From contig NZ_NASD01000006.1 of assembly GCF_002142155.1 (NCBI RefSeq), positions 1 to 64,000 on the forward strand: DNA of 64,000 nucleotides. Reading direction: 5' to 3'. The position numbers and the translations under genes were made by a program. Positions 8,101 through 19,582 of this stretch are shown here, in pieces (within the stretch, counting starts at the first letter, position 1; each line of letters starts with the position of its first letter). The DNA comes from Gilliamella apis (lineage in GTDB: Bacteria; Pseudomonadota; Gammaproteobacteria; Enterobacterales; Orbaceae). The notes beneath the pieces are model-generated. The model did not search any database, was not told the origin of the DNA, and saw only the letters and a list, made by a program, of their open reading frames with translations.

Positions 8101-9015
8101 TTATGCTAGAACAAGTTGTCTAGTACCTAAAGCAACAGGAACACTTTGCTCTTCAGTAAATGTCACATATTCCCAAGCATCTTGTTTCGCCAATAAAGCT
8201 TGCAATAGTTGGTTATTTAATGCATGACCTGATTTATAGCAAACGACTTCACCAATCATATTGTGACCACTCATATATAAGTCACCAATGGTATCAAGCA
8301 TCTTATGACGTACAAATTCGTCTTCAAAACGAAGACCGTCTTCATTAAGAACTTTATAATCGTCAACAACAATCGCGCAATCTAAACTACCACCTAAACA
8401 TAATCCTTTGGATTGTAGAGCTTCGATATCTCGCATAAAGCCAAAAGTTCTTGCACGACTAATTTGGCGAATAAAAGATTCAGAAGAAAAATCTAGTTGG
8501 TAACGTTGCGAACTACTATCAATAGCCGGATGACGAAAATCAATAGTAAAATCTAAACGGAAACCACTATATGGTCGCACTTCTGCCCACTTATCACCAT
8601 TTTCAACACGAACAGTTTCTTTTACTCGTAAGAACTTTTTCAACGCATTTTGTTCAGCAATTCCAGCATCTAGTAATAAATAGATAAACGGACTTGCACT
8701 ACCATCCATAATTGGAATTTCCGGAGCATTTACTTCAATAATAATATTATCGATACCAAGTCCAGCTAATGCTGAATTAATATGTTCGACAGTTGAAATA
8801 CGAACATTATCTTCATTAACCAAACAGGTACAAAGCATTGTATCTCGCACTGATTTTGCATCCACTGGGAAATCAACATATGGATTTAAATCTGTACGAC
8901 GATAAATAACACCTGTATTTTCCGGTGCAGGACGTAATGTCAAAGTAACTTTTTTACCAGTATGTAAACCGACACCAGTTGCTTGAATTGTCTTTTTTAA
9001 TGTTCTTTGTTTCAC
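8101..9015 (-). CDS. lpxC: UDP-3-O-acyl-N-acetylglucosamine deacetylase
   Basis: The zinc-dependent deacetylase of the first committed step of lipid A synthesis, cytoplasmic, 304 residues (E. coli 305). Zinc ligands are present: His78 in [12 protein letters not shown], and His237 and Asp241 in HKMLDTIGD; the catalytic His264 is in KSGHALNN. The start is GTG, with TAGGTG upstream; this gives an N-terminus matching the family. It lies directly after ftsZ as in enterobacteria, but the usual secM-secA continuation is absent and yfbR follows instead. The C-terminal tail ending in LVLA resembles the E. coli tail that marks LpxC for FtsH degradation. Confidence 0.98.
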   Translation of the reverse strand: MKQRTLKKTIQATGVGLHTGKKVTLTLRPAPENTGVIYRRTDLNPYVDFPVDAKSVRDTMLCTCLVNEDNVRISTVEHINSALAGLGIDNIIIEVNAPEIPIMDGSASPFIYLLLDAGIAEQNALKKFLRVKETVRVENGDKWAEVRPYSGFRLDFTIDFRHPAIDSSSQRYQLDFSSESFIRQISRARTFGFMRDIEALQSKGLCLGGSLDCAIVVDDYKVLNEDGLRFEDEFVRHKMLDTIGDLYMSGHNMIGEVVCYKSGHALNNQLLQALLAKQDAWEYVTFTEEQSVPVALGTRQLVLA

Positions 9016-9079
9016 TTCGCACCTACTTTTTTATTTGTTACTATGCCATTAGACAATAATAAATCAAATAAGTTCAATA

Positions 9080-10228
9080 TTAATTAGCCTGCTTACGAAT
9101 AAACGCAGGAATATCTAAAATTTTACGCTCTTCAATAGGAGACACATCAGGTTCATTCACAACCTTAGATATTGATGATTCTTCTTGTTGTAACGGCAAA
9201 TGACTTGTTTGCCCAAACAACGAGCCGTGATGAGCAGCAGGTTTAGTTATCTTAACTTCTGGACGTTTATCCATTCCAATACCTGTAGCAACCACAGTCA
9301 CTCTAATCTCATCTGACATATCTGGGTCAAAAGTCGTACCCACAACAACAGTAGCATTATCAGATGCAAACGCTCTTACGGTGCTACCTACTGTTTCGAA
9401 CTCTTCAAGACCAAGGTCAAGACCTGCTGTAACATTAACTAATACGCCACGAGCACCTGATAAATCAATATCTTCAAGTAAAGGACTTGAAATCGCCATT
9501 TCAGCTGCTTCTTCAGCTCGATTATCACCAGTTGCACGACCAGAACCCATCATCGCATAGCCCATCTCAGACATTACAGTTCGAACATCAGCAAAGTCAA
9601 CATTGATGTGACCAGGTTTGGTAATTAGTTCGGCGATACCTTGCACTGCACCTTTTAATACACCATTTGCTGCAGCAAAAGCATCTAATAATTTAACGCC
9701 ACGTCCTAAAACTTTTAATAATTTATCATTTGGAATTGTGATAAGTGAATCAACATGTTTAGCTAATTCAGCAATACCTTGCTCAGCAAAAGCCATGCGT
9801 TTTTTACCTTCAAATCCAAAAGGTTTTGTAACTACAGCTACAGTTAAAATACCTAATTCTTTCGCAATTTCAGCAACAACTGGTGCAGCACCAGTACCTG
9901 TTCCGCCACCCATTCCGGCTGCAATGAAGACCATATCGGCACCTTCAATCGCACTACGAATAACATCACGATCCTCTTCTGCTGAATTTCTGCCAACTTC
10001 TGGATTAGCACCAGCACCAAGTCCTTTGGTAACATTATTTCCGATTTGGATAGTTTGACCAACTTTTATTCTTTTCAATGCTTGTGCATCAGTATTTGCT
10101 GCAAAAAACTCAACGCCTTCAATATGTTCAGCAATCATATGCTCAACAGCATTACCGCCGCCGCCACCGACACCAATAACTTTAATGACAGCTGCTGGCT
10201 CATCATCCGCAACCATAGGCTCAAACAT
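9080..10228 (-). CDS. ftsZ: Cell division GTPase FtsZ
   Basis: The bacterial tubulin homologue that forms the Z ring, 382 residues (E. coli 383). The GTP-binding N-terminal part has [13 protein letters not shown] at 19-31 and the tubulin signature GGGTGTG at 107-113. The T7 loop has Asp211 and Asp214 in [15 protein letters not shown], which complete the active site of the next subunit. A variable linker from about 320 leads to the conserved tail [13 protein letters not shown], the docking peptide for FtsA and ZipA. Good ribosome site GGAG. Preceded by ftsA with an 80-base gap. Confidence 0.99.
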   Translation of the reverse strand: MFEPMVADDEPAAVIKVIGVGGGGGNAVEHMIAEHIEGVEFFAANTDAQALKRIKVGQTIQIGNNVTKGLGAGANPEVGRNSAEEDRDVIRSAIEGADMVFIAAGMGGGTGTGAAPVVAEIAKELGILTVAVVTKPFGFEGKKRMAFAEQGIAELAKHVDSLITIPNDKLLKVLGRGVKLLDAFAAANGVLKGAVQGIAELITKPGHINVDFADVRTVMSEMGYAMMGSGRATGDNRAEEAAEMAISSPLLEDIDLSGARGVLVNVTAGLDLGLEEFETVGSTVRAFASDNATVVVGTTFDPDMSDEIRVTVVATGIGMDKRPEVKITKPAAHHGSLFGQTSHLPLQQEESSISKVVNEPDVSPIEERKILDIPAFIRKQAN

Positions 10229-10308
10229 AACTTATCTCCAAATTTACGATCTAAGGACATTGTACAGATAACCAGCTACAATGTCTACGAAGTTATTAAA
10301 TATATTAG

Positions 10309-11562
10309 CTAAAATTCTTTTTTGAACCAACCGGTCAAACGTTTAGCTATCCCTTTTAATGATGATTTATTACTGTCTTTAGCATCATCATGTAATAAAC
10401 TTTGTTTGCCATAATGCAATAACCCTACAGTTGTTGAACAATATGGTTTTTGTACATAATCAGTTAATCCTGAAATATTTAAAGGCTGACCAATACGTAC
10501 TTGATTTTGAAACACTTTCTCAGCACATTCAACCATACCTTTAATTTGAGCAGCGCCGCCTGTTAACACAATCCCTGCTGCCAATTGATATTTAACATTT
10601 TGTCTTTTAAGCTCGTCTTGTAATACTAATAGCTCTTTTTGAACTAACGATAAAAGCTCTGAATAACGAGGTTCAATGACATCAGCTAATGTTTGTCGCT
10701 GTAATGAACGAGACGGACGTCCACCTACACTTGGAACATCAATAACTTCATCTTTACCGACTAGTGAACCAACAGCACATCCATAACGAATTTTAATATT
10801 TTCTGCATCCATTGGTGGTGCGCCAAATGCGTAAGCAATATCACTGGTAACAACATTACCAGCATAAGGAATAACCACAGAATGACGTAAAGCTCCACCA
10901 GTATAAACTGAGACATCCATTGTTCCGCCACCAATATCTATGACGCAAACACCTAACTCTTTTTCATCATCAGTTAATACAGCATAACTCGATGCCAAAC
11001 CAGAAAAAATAAGCTGATCAACTTTCAATCCACAACGCTCTACTGCTTTAACTATATTTCTCGCCATATCATTATGACAGGTGATCAAATGAACTTTCGC
11101 TTTCATTCTTACACCAGATAATCCAATTGGGTTTTTAATACCTTCTTGTAGATCAATAGAATACTCTTGGGCAATAACATGTAAAATTCTGTGTTCATCT
11201 AAAATACGTACAGATTTAGCAGTATGAACAACATTTTCAACATCTTCTGCTGTCACTTCTTCATCTGCAATCGGCACCATTCCAATTTCATTCTGACAAC
11301 GAATATGTTTACCTGACAGGCTTAAATAAACAGAAGATATTTGGCAATCAGCCATTAATTCAGCTTGATCAACGGCTCGTTGGATTGATTTAACCACTGA
11401 TTCAAGATCGTTCACACCACCTTTATCAACACCTTTTGATGGACAATGGCCAACACCAATAATATTGACAATACCATCAGGAAGAACTTCACCAACGAGG
11501 GCAAGAACTTTCGAGGTGCCAACTTCAAGTCCAACAACCAATTTTTTCTCTGTTGCTTTCAT
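10309..11562 (-). CDS. ftsA: Cell division protein FtsA
   Basis: The actin-like membrane tether of the Z ring, 417 residues (E. coli 420). Seen: the N-terminal phosphate loop region VGLEVGTSKVLALVG, the phosphate-2 motif CVIDIGGGTMDVSVY, the later VLTGGAAQIKGM adenosine motif, and a C-terminal amphipathic helix (IAKRLTGWFKKEF) that binds the inner membrane. It follows ftsQ after 21 bases and precedes ftsZ, the universal order of the cluster. Confidence 0.98.
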   Translation of the reverse strand: MKATEKKLVVGLEVGTSKVLALVGEVLPDGIVNIIGVGHCPSKGVDKGGVNDLESVVKSIQRAVDQAELMADCQISSVYLSLSGKHIRCQNEIGMVPIADEEVTAEDVENVVHTAKSVRILDEHRILHVIAQEYSIDLQEGIKNPIGLSGVRMKAKVHLITCHNDMARNIVKAVERCGLKVDQLIFSGLASSYAVLTDDEKELGVCVIDIGGGTMDVSVYTGGALRHSVVIPYAGNVVTSDIAYAFGAPPMDAENIKIRYGCAVGSLVGKDEVIDVPSVGGRPSRSLQRQTLADVIEPRYSELLSLVQKELLVLQDELKRQNVKYQLAAGIVLTGGAAQIKGMVECAEKVFQNQVRIGQPLNISGLTDYVQKPYCSTTVGLLHYGKQSLLHDDAKDSNKSSLKGIAKRLTGWFKKEF

Positions 11563-11583
11563 ACTTCAGCCTTTATTTATTCC

Positions 11584-12417
11584 TTATTGAGAGATTTTTT
11601 CTCGTTGCACTGAAATACCATTTTCATAACGTAAATCAGCAGCCGTTATTTTTTCACCATCAGGTATTCTTGACTGAATTTCTGGAAATAATTTGATAAA
11701 TTGTTGATAACGTTGTTCTATTTTTTCGCTACCTAATATCAATTTTATTTCCTCATTTTCAGAACACAAATCAACTTTACATTGCTTTACCATTAATTGC
11801 CATGCATTACGTTCATCCGATATTGCTGCCTGAATTATCAAAGTAGACTTATTGTTAGCCCATTTTTTAGAGAGTTCCTCTAATCTAAAATAAGTTTCTA
11901 ACATTGACTTGGCTTTACCTTCAGGGCTATAAAGCCTTGGCAATGATAAATCGTTCAAACGATCCAATGGCACACTAAAAGTATTGCCATTTTTATCAAG
12001 TAAATATAAATCATTCCAGTAAAATGCAGGTTTATATTCTTCAATGTTTACAATCAATCTGTCGGGCCATTGTTTACGAACACTTGCTTGTTTTACCCAA
12101 GGATATCGCATAATTTCTTGCTGAATATCATCCACATCTTGTCCAATATAGGTATTTGGCAAACCTAATCCTAGAATTGCTTGTCTAAGATCATCTTCAG
12201 TCGTATAAGTATAATCACCACTTAAGGTCAATTGTGATAATACCATCTGATCGGGATCTTCCATCCAGTCTCGAATAGAATTGACGACCCATCCACAAAT
12301 AACAACTATTACTACTAAGAACAAAAAACCTAACATTTGTTCTGCATTGCGAAAAACAAGCAACTTTCTTTTATTCTGGTTTTGATGTTTATGCGCTGCT
12401 TGTCGGACTTTTTTCAT
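11584..12417 (-). CDS. ftsQ: Cell division protein FtsQ
   Basis: A bitopic divisome protein of 277 residues that links FtsB and FtsL to the ring. A basic cytoplasmic tail (KKVRQAAHKHQNQNKRK) is followed by one transmembrane helix at about 28-48 and a periplasmic POTRA domain at about 60-130 (MVLSQLTLSGDYTYTTEDDLRQ onwards), then the beta domain. The motif YPWVKQASVRKQWPDRL is a family hallmark. The start lies 14 bases after the ddlB stop. Confidence 0.97.
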   Translation of the reverse strand: MKKVRQAAHKHQNQNKRKLLVFRNAEQMLGFLFLVVIVVICGWVVNSIRDWMEDPDQMVLSQLTLSGDYTYTTEDDLRQAILGLGLPNTYIGQDVDDIQQEIMRYPWVKQASVRKQWPDRLIVNIEEYKPAFYWNDLYLLDKNGNTFSVPLDRLNDLSLPRLYSPEGKAKSMLETYFRLEELSKKWANNKSTLIIQAAISDERNAWQLMVKQCKVDLCSENEEIKLILGSEKIEQRYQQFIKLFPEIQSRIPDGEKITAADLRYENGISVQREKISQ

Positions 12418-12431
12418 AAAAATAAAGCCAA

Positions 12432-13340
12432 TTATATGGTTGCTAATTGTAAAATACGTTTAACCAATTCACTAAATGACCAGCCATATTCTTTTGCCGC
12501 CATTGGTACCAAGCTGTGATCTGTCATTCCAGGGGCAGTATTTACCTCAAGTAAATATGGCTTTTCATTTTCATCAAACATAATATCGACTCTTCCCCAA
12601 CCTCTACATTCTACAGCTTTATAAGCATCTAGAGCTAACTTACGAATTTCTTGTTCTTTAGCATCACTTAATCCACTAGGGCAAAAATATTGGGTTTTAT
12701 CTGACAAATACTTTGCATCATAATCATAAAAATTGGTAGCAGGTTTAATGTAAATTGCAGGTAAAACATCTTCACCAACAATAGCTACAGTAAACTCTGG
12801 TCCAGCTAAAAATGACTCGATCATCACGGTATTATCATATTTAAAGGCAATATCAACAGCCGCTTTTAATTCGTCTGCTTGATTAACTCTGGACATACCG
12901 ACACTTGAACCTTCATGGCTAGGTTTAACAAACAATGGTAAGCCAAGTTTTTTAATAATATTATCAACATCAATTGATTGTGATTTATCAACCATTACAT
13001 AATCAGCAACAGGTAAACCAAGAGATTTCCACACTAGTTTGGTTTTTAACTTATCCATAGTTAATGCTGACGATAAAACATCACTTCCGGTATAAGGAAT
13101 ATTTTGATAAGTTAAAATGGCTTGAGTAATACCATCTTCACCACCACGCCCATGCAAAATAATAAATGCTTTTGAAAAACCATCTTGTTTTAAATTAGTT
13201 ATACAATACTCTTTTGTATCAACAAGATGGGCATCAATACCATTTTCTTTTAATCCTGCTAGAACAGCTTGTCCTGATTTTAGTGATACTTCACGTTCAG
13301 CAGAGGTTCCACCATACAATACAGCAACTTTATCAACCAT
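12432..13340 (-). CDS. ddlB: D-alanine--D-alanine ligase
   Basis: An ATP-grasp ligase of 302 residues that makes D-Ala-D-Ala for the MurF step (E. coli DdlB 306). Motifs: KVAVLYGGTSAEREVSLKSG at the N-terminus, the LHGRGGEDGITQ loop, KPSHEGSSVGMS in the ATP-binding domain, and near the end GWGRVDIMFDENEKPYLLEVNTAPGM with the magnesium ligands. It begins 2 bases after the murC stop, as expected for translational coupling. Confidence 0.98.
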   Translation of the reverse strand: MVDKVAVLYGGTSAEREVSLKSGQAVLAGLKENGIDAHLVDTKEYCITNLKQDGFSKAFIILHGRGGEDGITQAILTYQNIPYTGSDVLSSALTMDKLKTKLVWKSLGLPVADYVMVDKSQSIDVDNIIKKLGLPLFVKPSHEGSSVGMSRVNQADELKAAVDIAFKYDNTVMIESFLAGPEFTVAIVGEDVLPAIYIKPATNFYDYDAKYLSDKTQYFCPSGLSDAKEQEIRKLALDAYKAVECRGWGRVDIMFDENEKPYLLEVNTAPGMTDHSLVPMAAKEYGWSFSELVKRILQLATI

Positions 13341-13342
13341 TA

Positions 13343-14791
13343 TTATAAAACCCCTTTTGAAAATAATTGACTACCAGCTAATTGACGGGCAATCCGACCA
13401 ACACTACCAGCGCCTTGTGTTAATAACAAATCTCCGCCTTGTAATATTTCTTTCATAATTTCCGGTACCAGATCTAAATCTGAAACATAAATTGGATCCA
13501 CTTTTCCTCGATTACGAATTGAACGACAAAGTGAACGACTATCAGCACCAGCAATAGGTTGTTCTCCTGCAGAATAAACATCTAACATAACTAATGCATC
13601 AACTTGAGAAAGTACTTGGGCAAAATCATCAAATAGATCTCTAGTTCTCGTATATCTATGTGGTTGAAATAACATAACTAAACGCCGATCTGGCCAACCA
13701 TTTCTAGCCGCCTGAATTGTAGCATTGACTTCACTAGGATGATGCCCATAATCATCAACCATCATTATATCTTTATCATTGCCGTAAGGGAAAATACCTA
13801 GAAGATCAAAACGTCGACTAGTACCAGCAAATTTAGCCAGCGCACGTACAATTGAATCATCATCAATACCATCCTCTGTTGCTGCAATAATCGCTGCTGC
13901 GGAATTTAAAGCATTATGTTTACCTGGTGCATTTAATTCAATTTGTAAATCATCTCTATCTGGACGGCAAACTGTATAATAACTAACACCTCTTTCTTGG
14001 CGATAATTTTTAATCACAACATCGGCTTCTTCGCTAAACCCATAGGTTATAATTTTACGGCCAACAACCGGTAATAACTCGCGATTAATCGGATCGTCAT
14101 AACACATAACGGCTAAACCATAAAAAGGAAGATTGCGTAAAAAAGATATAAAGGTTTGTTTAAGATTTTCTACACTTCCTTGATAGGTATCCATATGGTC
14201 AGGTTCGATATTAGTGACTATAGAGACCATAGGTTGTAGATGTAAAAATGAAGCATCACTTTCATCTGCTTCAGCAATAAAATAACGGCTACTACCTAAT
14301 CTAGCATGTGTTCCTGCCGCTTTTACTAATCCACCATTAACAAAAGTTGGATCAAGTTTAGCTTCAGCATATATAGAAGTAACCATTGCTGTAGTGGTTG
14401 TTTTACCATGGGTACCAGCGATAGCAATACCATATCGAAAACGCATTAACTCAGCTAACATTTCAGCTCTTTGAATCACTGGTATCCGAGCCTCTCTAGC
14501 TGCAATAACTTCTATATTATCCTGAGAAATCGCCGAAGAGATAACCACAACACTAGCACTCAGGACGTTTTCAGCAGCATGACCAATGACAATTTTAGCA
14601 CCTAATGTTTCTAAATGCTGAGTTACAGGATTTTCAGCAATATCTGAACCGCTAATTTGATATCCTTCATTAGCAAGAACTTCGGCAATACCGCCCATGC
14701 CCGCGCCACCAATACCAACAAAATGGATATGTTTGACTCGTTTCATTTCTGGAATGATTGCTCTTAATTCAGCTAATTCCTTAGTATTCAC
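13343..14791 (-). CDS. murC: UDP-N-acetylmuramate--L-alanine ligase
   Basis: The Mur ligase that adds L-Ala to UDP-MurNAc, 482 residues. It has the N-terminal Rossmann motif [17 protein letters not shown], the ATP loop GTHGKTTT at about 126-133, [12 protein letters not shown] in the central domain and [10 protein letters not shown] in the C-terminal part. The start is GTG with an AGGGG ribosome site. A 142-base AT-rich gap separates it from murG, more than between the other cluster genes, so an internal promoter for murC-ddlB-ftsQAZ is possible. Confidence 0.98.
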   Translation of the reverse strand: MNTKELAELRAIIPEMKRVKHIHFVGIGGAGMGGIAEVLANEGYQISGSDIAENPVTQHLETLGAKIVIGHAAENVLSASVVVISSAISQDNIEVIAAREARIPVIQRAEMLAELMRFRYGIAIAGTHGKTTTTAMVTSIYAEAKLDPTFVNGGLVKAAGTHARLGSSRYFIAEADESDASFLHLQPMVSIVTNIEPDHMDTYQGSVENLKQTFISFLRNLPFYGLAVMCYDDPINRELLPVVGRKIITYGFSEEADVVIKNYRQERGVSYYTVCRPDRDDLQIELNAPGKHNALNSAAAIIAATEDGIDDDSIVRALAKFAGTSRRFDLLGIFPYGNDKDIMMVDDYGHHPSEVNATIQAARNGWPDRRLVMLFQPHRYTRTRDLFDDFAQVLSQVDALVMLDVYSAGEQPIAGADSRSLCRSIRNRGKVDPIYVSDLDLVPEIMKEILQGGDLLLTQGAGSVGRIARQLAGSQLFSKGVL

Positions 14792-14933
14792 ACTTAAACC
14801 CCTAGCTAGTTATTTACTTTTTATTTAGTATTCGGTATTTAAAAATTTATTGGACAATCATTTATCAAACAAATTAAGATTAAATATCAAACACATCAAT
14901 AAAACAATTACTTAAAATTATATATAAAATTCA

Positions 14934-15986
14934 CTATTTTACCACCGAAATAAGCGTTTCGGCTACTCTTTCCGTCGAATTTATAATTGATAAACTTTTT
15001 GCTTTAATAGCCATTTCAACTAAATCTTCGCGACTCAAATTCTCAAGTAACGTAAATAGTGAGTCAACATTGAAATCTGGTTGTTCCATTATCTTTGCTG
15101 CACCAATATCTGCTAAAGATTTCGCATTCCAAAATTGTTGGCGATCTTTATGCATAAATGGTACGAAAATAGCTCCAATACCAACAACTTCAATCTCACT
15201 TACAGTTAATGCCCCACTACGGCAAATTACGATATCAGCCCAATCATAAGCTTCTTTGACATCTGTTATAAATTCTGTCACACGATTATTTGTCATATCA
15301 CAATGCTGATATGATTTAAGTACATCATCTAACATACCCTTACCTGTTTGATGCCAAACAACATACTTATCAGACAATCTTGTAATTACTCGAGGTACAA
15401 CATCATTAATAACTTTGGCTCCTTGACTTCCGCCCATAATCAAGACTCTAATTGGGCCTTGTCGATCTTTAAATCTTTCGATTGGTTCTTTAATCGTTAA
15501 TAAATCACTACGAACAGGATTTCCAACAACTTCTGCATTAGAAAATGCTGTTGGAAAAGCTTGTAAAACTCTGGTCGCAATTTTAGCTAAAGATTTGTTA
15601 GTTAAACCTGCTATACCATTTTGTTCATGTAATACAACCGGAATGCCTAAAGATTTAGCCGCAATTCCACCCGGTCCGGAAACATATCCTCCCATACCTA
15701 AAACGACATCAGGACGATAATTTTTTAAGATTTTTCTTGCTTGAAAAACCGCTTTTAATATTTTGTAAGGCGCCTTTAATAAGGCCATTTTACCTTTTCC
15801 TCGTAAGCCTGATATTTGAATAAAATCAATATCAATACCATTTTCTGGCACTAAATGTGCTTCCATACGGTCTGCAGTGCCTAGCCATCTTACTTGCCAA
15901 CCTTGCTTCATTAAATAATGAGCAACAGCAATACCTGGAAATACATGACCACCAGTTCCACCAGCCATGACTAATAATTTTTTCAT
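14934..15986 (-). CDS. murG: Lipid II synthase MurG
   Basis: A peripheral membrane glycosyltransferase of 350 residues that adds GlcNAc to lipid I. It has the glycine-rich [10 protein letters not shown] at 9-18, [17 protein letters not shown], the linker [12 protein letters not shown], a second glycine-rich [11 protein letters not shown], and the UDP-GlcNAc site [12 protein letters not shown]. The start overlaps the ftsW stop by one base (TAATG), so translation is coupled. Confidence 0.98.
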   Translation of the reverse strand: MKKLLVMAGGTGGHVFPGIAVAHYLMKQGWQVRWLGTADRMEAHLVPENGIDIDFIQISGLRGKGKMALLKAPYKILKAVFQARKILKNYRPDVVLGMGGYVSGPGGIAAKSLGIPVVLHEQNGIAGLTNKSLAKIATRVLQAFPTAFSNAEVVGNPVRSDLLTIKEPIERFKDRQGPIRVLIMGGSQGAKVINDVVPRVITRLSDKYVVWHQTGKGMLDDVLKSYQHCDMTNNRVTEFITDVKEAYDWADIVICRSGALTVSEIEVVGIGAIFVPFMHKDRQQFWNAKSLADIGAAKIMEQPDFNVDSLFTLLENLSREDLVEMAIKAKSLSIINSTERVAETLISVVK

Positions 15987-17137
15987 TATTTTATCGACCT
16001 TATTCTTGCTTGAGTTTGTTGTTGTCTAAACTCAAAATCTATTCTCAGTAATATTGCAACAGCAATACTCATCACAATAAGGCTTGAGCCTCCATAACTA
16101 ATAAATGGCAAGGTTAAACCTTTTGTCGGTAACATACCGGAGGTTACACCAACATTAACAAAAGTTTGAAATCCAAACCAAATACCAATTTCACAAGCCA
16201 AATAGCCTGAAAATTGAGAACCTTCATTCAAAGCTCGATAGCCGATTGCTAATGCTTTGAAAGTTAGAAAGAAGAGTAATAGCAATAACGCAGCAACACC
16301 AATATATCCATACTCTTCTGAAATAATTGAGAAAATAAAGTCGGTATGACATTCAGGTAAATAGCGTAATTTAAAAATAGAATTACCAATTCCTTGCCCA
16401 GTAATACCACCATTACCAATGGCCATTAATGATGCAACGAGCTGATAACCAGCACCAGTTGCATCTTGCCATGGATCAAGAAATGTCATTAAACGCGTTA
16501 AACGATAAGACTCATATAAAATAAGGCAAACTACAGCACCTACTCCAGTTAGTAAAATCGCAATAAATTGCCATAATTGAGCGCCAGCAATAAATAAAAT
16601 ACCTATTGTTACCATAAATAATACAATTACAGTACCTAAGTCAGGCTGTTTAAGTAACAAAATTGACAAAACTGCCATAACCACCATAGGTTTGAAAAAG
16701 CCCCAAAAGCCGCTTTGGACTTCTTCTGACTTACGGGCTAAATAACCTGCTAAAAATAAAAATAACGATAATTTAGAAAGTTCAGCTGGCTGAAAATTAA
16801 AAACACCTAATGGGATCCAACGAGACGCACCGTTGATTGAAGAACCAATCCCTAAAACAACTATCAACATAATAATTGAAAGGATTAATAAAACTGATCC
16901 AAATTGTTGCCAACGTTGCATCGGAATATATAACGTGATCCCCATTAAAAAGAGCGACATTCCGATTTGAATCAACTCTCGTTGCGTATAGAAAAATGGG
17001 TCACTCTCATTAAACGCCATTGATGAAGATGTTACCATAATTAAACCAAATACTATTAAACCAATTACAGTCCAAAGTAGTTGGTTATCAAATGGAATAT
17101 TTGGATTAACTTGTTTTTTTATCCAGAAGAATGTCAT
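15986..17137 (-). CDS. ftsW: Septal peptidoglycan polymerase FtsW (SEDS)
   Basis: A polytopic inner-membrane SEDS glycosyltransferase, 383 residues, that polymerises lipid II with FtsI at the septum. About ten hydrophobic helices are visible. Family signatures include [22 protein letters not shown], the catalytic-loop region [19 protein letters not shown] and [14 protein letters not shown]. Its start overlaps the murD stop by 4 bases. A charged C-terminal tail ([16 protein letters not shown]) ends the protein. Confidence 0.98.
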   Translation of the reverse strand: MTFFWIKKQVNPNIPFDNQLLWTVIGLIVFGLIMVTSSSMAFNESDPFFYTQRELIQIGMSLFLMGITLYIPMQRWQQFGSVLLILSIIMLIVVLGIGSSINGASRWIPLGVFNFQPAELSKLSLFLFLAGYLARKSEEVQSGFWGFFKPMVVMAVLSILLLKQPDLGTVIVLFMVTIGILFIAGAQLWQFIAILLTGVGAVVCLILYESYRLTRLMTFLDPWQDATGAGYQLVASLMAIGNGGITGQGIGNSIFKLRYLPECHTDFIFSIISEEYGYIGVAALLLLLFFLTFKALAIGYRALNEGSQFSGYLACEIGIWFGFQTFVNVGVTSGMLPTKGLTLPFISYGGSSLIVMSIAVAILLRIDFEFRQQQTQARIRSIK

Positions 17138-18471
17138 GTATCACTCCTTGAACCATACTGTTTGGCAAGTTGTGCAAATAGATTTCCACGCTCAATATAG
17201 TTTTTAAATTGGTCTAAACTCGCACAAGCTGGAGAGAGCAACACGACATCATTTGCGACTACTTTTTTAGCTATACACTGAATGGCTTCAGACATAGTTA
17301 ACGTAACAGTTGTCATTTCAGGGGCTAAATTAGCAAGCAAATCTCGATCTCGGCCAAAACAGAAGATTTCAATATTTCTACTTTTTAAATAAGGAATCAA
17401 AGGGGTAAAGTCTGCCGATTTACCATCACCACCTAACAATAAAAATAGTTTTCCATTACATATAACACTTTTCAATGCCGCTTCAGTACTACCGACATTA
17501 GTGGCTTTAGAATCATTAATCCATTTGACATTATTGTTATCAAATACTAATTCAAAACGATGAGGTAAACCTTGAAAATTAGAAATTGTTTGTAAGCTTG
17601 AATCTCGTGGGATCTGTAAATTATCAGCAATAGCTAAAGCAGCCAAAGCATTCAGATAATTATGACAGCCGATTAGTTTCATTGATTTAGTTGATAAAAC
17701 AGGCTGATTTTGTGCAATTAAATGTTCATACTTCTCATCTAAATGATAGTCTCCATTGTTTAATCCAAAAGAGACACAATGTTGTTGTTGTTTACCAAAC
17801 GGTTTAGTCAATTTATCATCATAGTTAATAACACAACATTTTGCATTATGATAAATGCGTTGTTTCGCTTCAGTATATTGCAACAATCCTAGTGGATAAC
17901 GATCCATATGGTCTTCAGAAATATTCAAAATTGTTGCCACTGAAGCTTGTAAACTTGATGTTGTTTCTAATTGAAAACTTGATAGTTCAAGGACATAAAC
18001 ATCACAGTCTTGTTGCAATAATGATAAAGCGGGTTCACCTATATTGCCACCTACACCAACTTTTATACCAGCTGCTTTTATAATATCGCCAACCAAAGTA
18101 GTGACAGTCGTTTTACCGTTTGCCCCGGTAATGGCAATAACTTTTTTATTTGTTTGTTGATTAATTTCACGGCAAAAAAGTTCAATATCCCCAATAATCT
18201 CAATACCGAGTTCAGCAGCTTTTTGTAATTCAGGTGTTGATAAAGCAATACCTGGACTAGCAATAATCAAGTCAGACTCAAATAGCCAATCTGTATTTAA
18301 ATTACCTAAATGATAAATAACTCGCTTATCTAATTGCTCTAATCCTGGAGGAGATGAACGAGTATCAATTACTTTTGGTATAACATTTTGAGCAAGAAAA
18401 TAGTTAACGCAGGAAAGTCCTGTAATACCTAATCCGATAATAACAATTTTTTTACCTTGATAATCAACCAT
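17134..18471 (-). CDS. murD: UDP-MurNAc-L-Ala--D-glutamate ligase
   Basis: A cytoplasmic Mur ligase of 445 residues that adds D-Glu. It has an N-terminal [15 protein letters not shown] fold, the ATP loop GANGKTT at 116-122, [26 protein letters not shown], and the C-terminal [13 protein letters not shown] with KSADF. All Mur ligase invariants that I can check are present. It lies between mraY (24-base gap) and ftsW (overlap). Confidence 0.98.
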   Translation of the reverse strand: MVDYQGKKIVIIGLGITGLSCVNYFLAQNVIPKVIDTRSSPPGLEQLDKRVIYHLGNLNTDWLFESDLIIASPGIALSTPELQKAAELGIEIIGDIELFCREINQQTNKKVIAITGANGKTTVTTLVGDIIKAAGIKVGVGGNIGEPALSLLQQDCDVYVLELSSFQLETTSSLQASVATILNISEDHMDRYPLGLLQYTEAKQRIYHNAKCCVINYDDKLTKPFGKQQQHCVSFGLNNGDYHLDEKYEHLIAQNQPVLSTKSMKLIGCHNYLNALAALAIADNLQIPRDSSLQTISNFQGLPHRFELVFDNNNVKWINDSKATNVGSTEAALKSVICNGKLFLLLGGDGKSADFTPLIPYLKSRNIEIFCFGRDRDLLANLAPEMTTVTLTMSEAIQCIAKKVVANDVVLLSPACASLDQFKNYIERGNLFAQLAKQYGSRSDT

Positions 18472-18495
18472 GATTTAATCCTGCTCTAATATTAT

Positions 18496-19578
18496 TTAGC
18501 GTAATTTCAAAGTTAATAAACCAATTACCACTAACATCAGTGAAATAATCCAAAACCGAACAATAACTCTTGGTTCAGGCCAACCTTTTAATTCATAGTG
18601 ATGATGAATTGGTGCCATTCGAAAAATTCGTTTACCTCTTAATTTAAAGGATCCTACTTGTAAAATTACAGATAAGGTTTCAATAACAAAAATACCACCC
18701 ATAACTAATAATAAGAACTCTTGTCTGAGTAAAACAGAAATAATCCCAAACACACCACCTAAAGCTAATGAACCGACATCGCCCATAAAGACCATTGCCG
18801 GATAAGTGTTAAACCATAAAAAACCAAGACCAGCACCAATAATAGCTGTACAAACAATCATTAATTCGCCACTAAATTTAATATATGGAATATGTAAATA
18901 GGCAGCAAAATTAACATTACCAGTTGCCCAAGAAACAAGTGCAAAACCAGCAGCAACAAAAACTGTTGGCATGATTGCCAATCCATCGAGACCATCGGTC
19001 AAATTCACTGCATTACCAGCACCAACTATGACGACATAAGTCAATAAGATAAACCACAATCCTAATTGCGGCATAACATCTTTAAAGAATGGGACAACTA
19101 GAACTGTAACAGAACTATCTTTTCCATAAGCATAAAGACCAAAAGCAACAATTAATGCAATAACTGACTGCCAAAAATATTTCCATCGAGCAATTAGACC
19201 CGCTGTATTTTTACGTATAACTTTTAAATAATCATCTGCAAAGCCAACAATACCATAACCAAGTAATACAAATAATGTTACCCAAACATAAGGATTTCGC
19301 AGATCAGCCCATAAAAAAACTGAAATTGAAATGGAGGCTAATATAAGTGTTCCTCCCATTGTTGGTGTTCCTTTTTTACTTAAATGGGATTCGGGACCAT
19401 CATGACGAATAACTTGACCAATCTGCAATTTTTGTAACCAATCTATGACTTTTTGCCCCATAATTAGCGAAATGGTCAATGAAGTTAATAGCGCTAAAAT
19501 AGCCCTTACCGTAAGATAAGAAATAACATTAAAGAAAGTAAAATATTTAACTAAATATTCTGATATCCACACCAACAT
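18496..19578 (-). CDS. mraY: Phospho-N-acetylmuramoyl-pentapeptide transferase
   Basis: A polytopic inner-membrane enzyme of 360 residues (E. coli 360) that makes lipid I by moving phospho-MurNAc-pentapeptide onto undecaprenyl phosphate. Key motifs are intact: [15 protein letters not shown] with the catalytic aspartates, [23 protein letters not shown] and the cytoplasmic [13 protein letters not shown]. It starts 4 bases after the murF stop. Confidence 0.99.
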   Translation of the reverse strand: MLVWISEYLVKYFTFFNVISYLTVRAILALLTSLTISLIMGQKVIDWLQKLQIGQVIRHDGPESHLSKKGTPTMGGTLILASISISVFLWADLRNPYVWVTLFVLLGYGIVGFADDYLKVIRKNTAGLIARWKYFWQSVIALIVAFGLYAYGKDSSVTVLVVPFFKDVMPQLGLWFILLTYVVIVGAGNAVNLTDGLDGLAIMPTVFVAAGFALVSWATGNVNFAAYLHIPYIKFSGELMIVCTAIIGAGLGFLWFNTYPAMVFMGDVGSLALGGVFGIISVLLRQEFLLLVMGGIFVIETLSVILQVGSFKLRGKRIFRMAPIHHHYELKGWPEPRVIVRFWIISLMLVVIGLLTLKLR

Positions 19579-19582
19579 AATT

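Noticed and set aside
9618-10058. 146-codon open frame on the plus strand opposite ftsZ
   Set aside because: It lies wholly antisense to the conserved ftsZ coding sequence, and its protein is low in complexity (Ser, Ala and Pro rich). It is a shadow frame.
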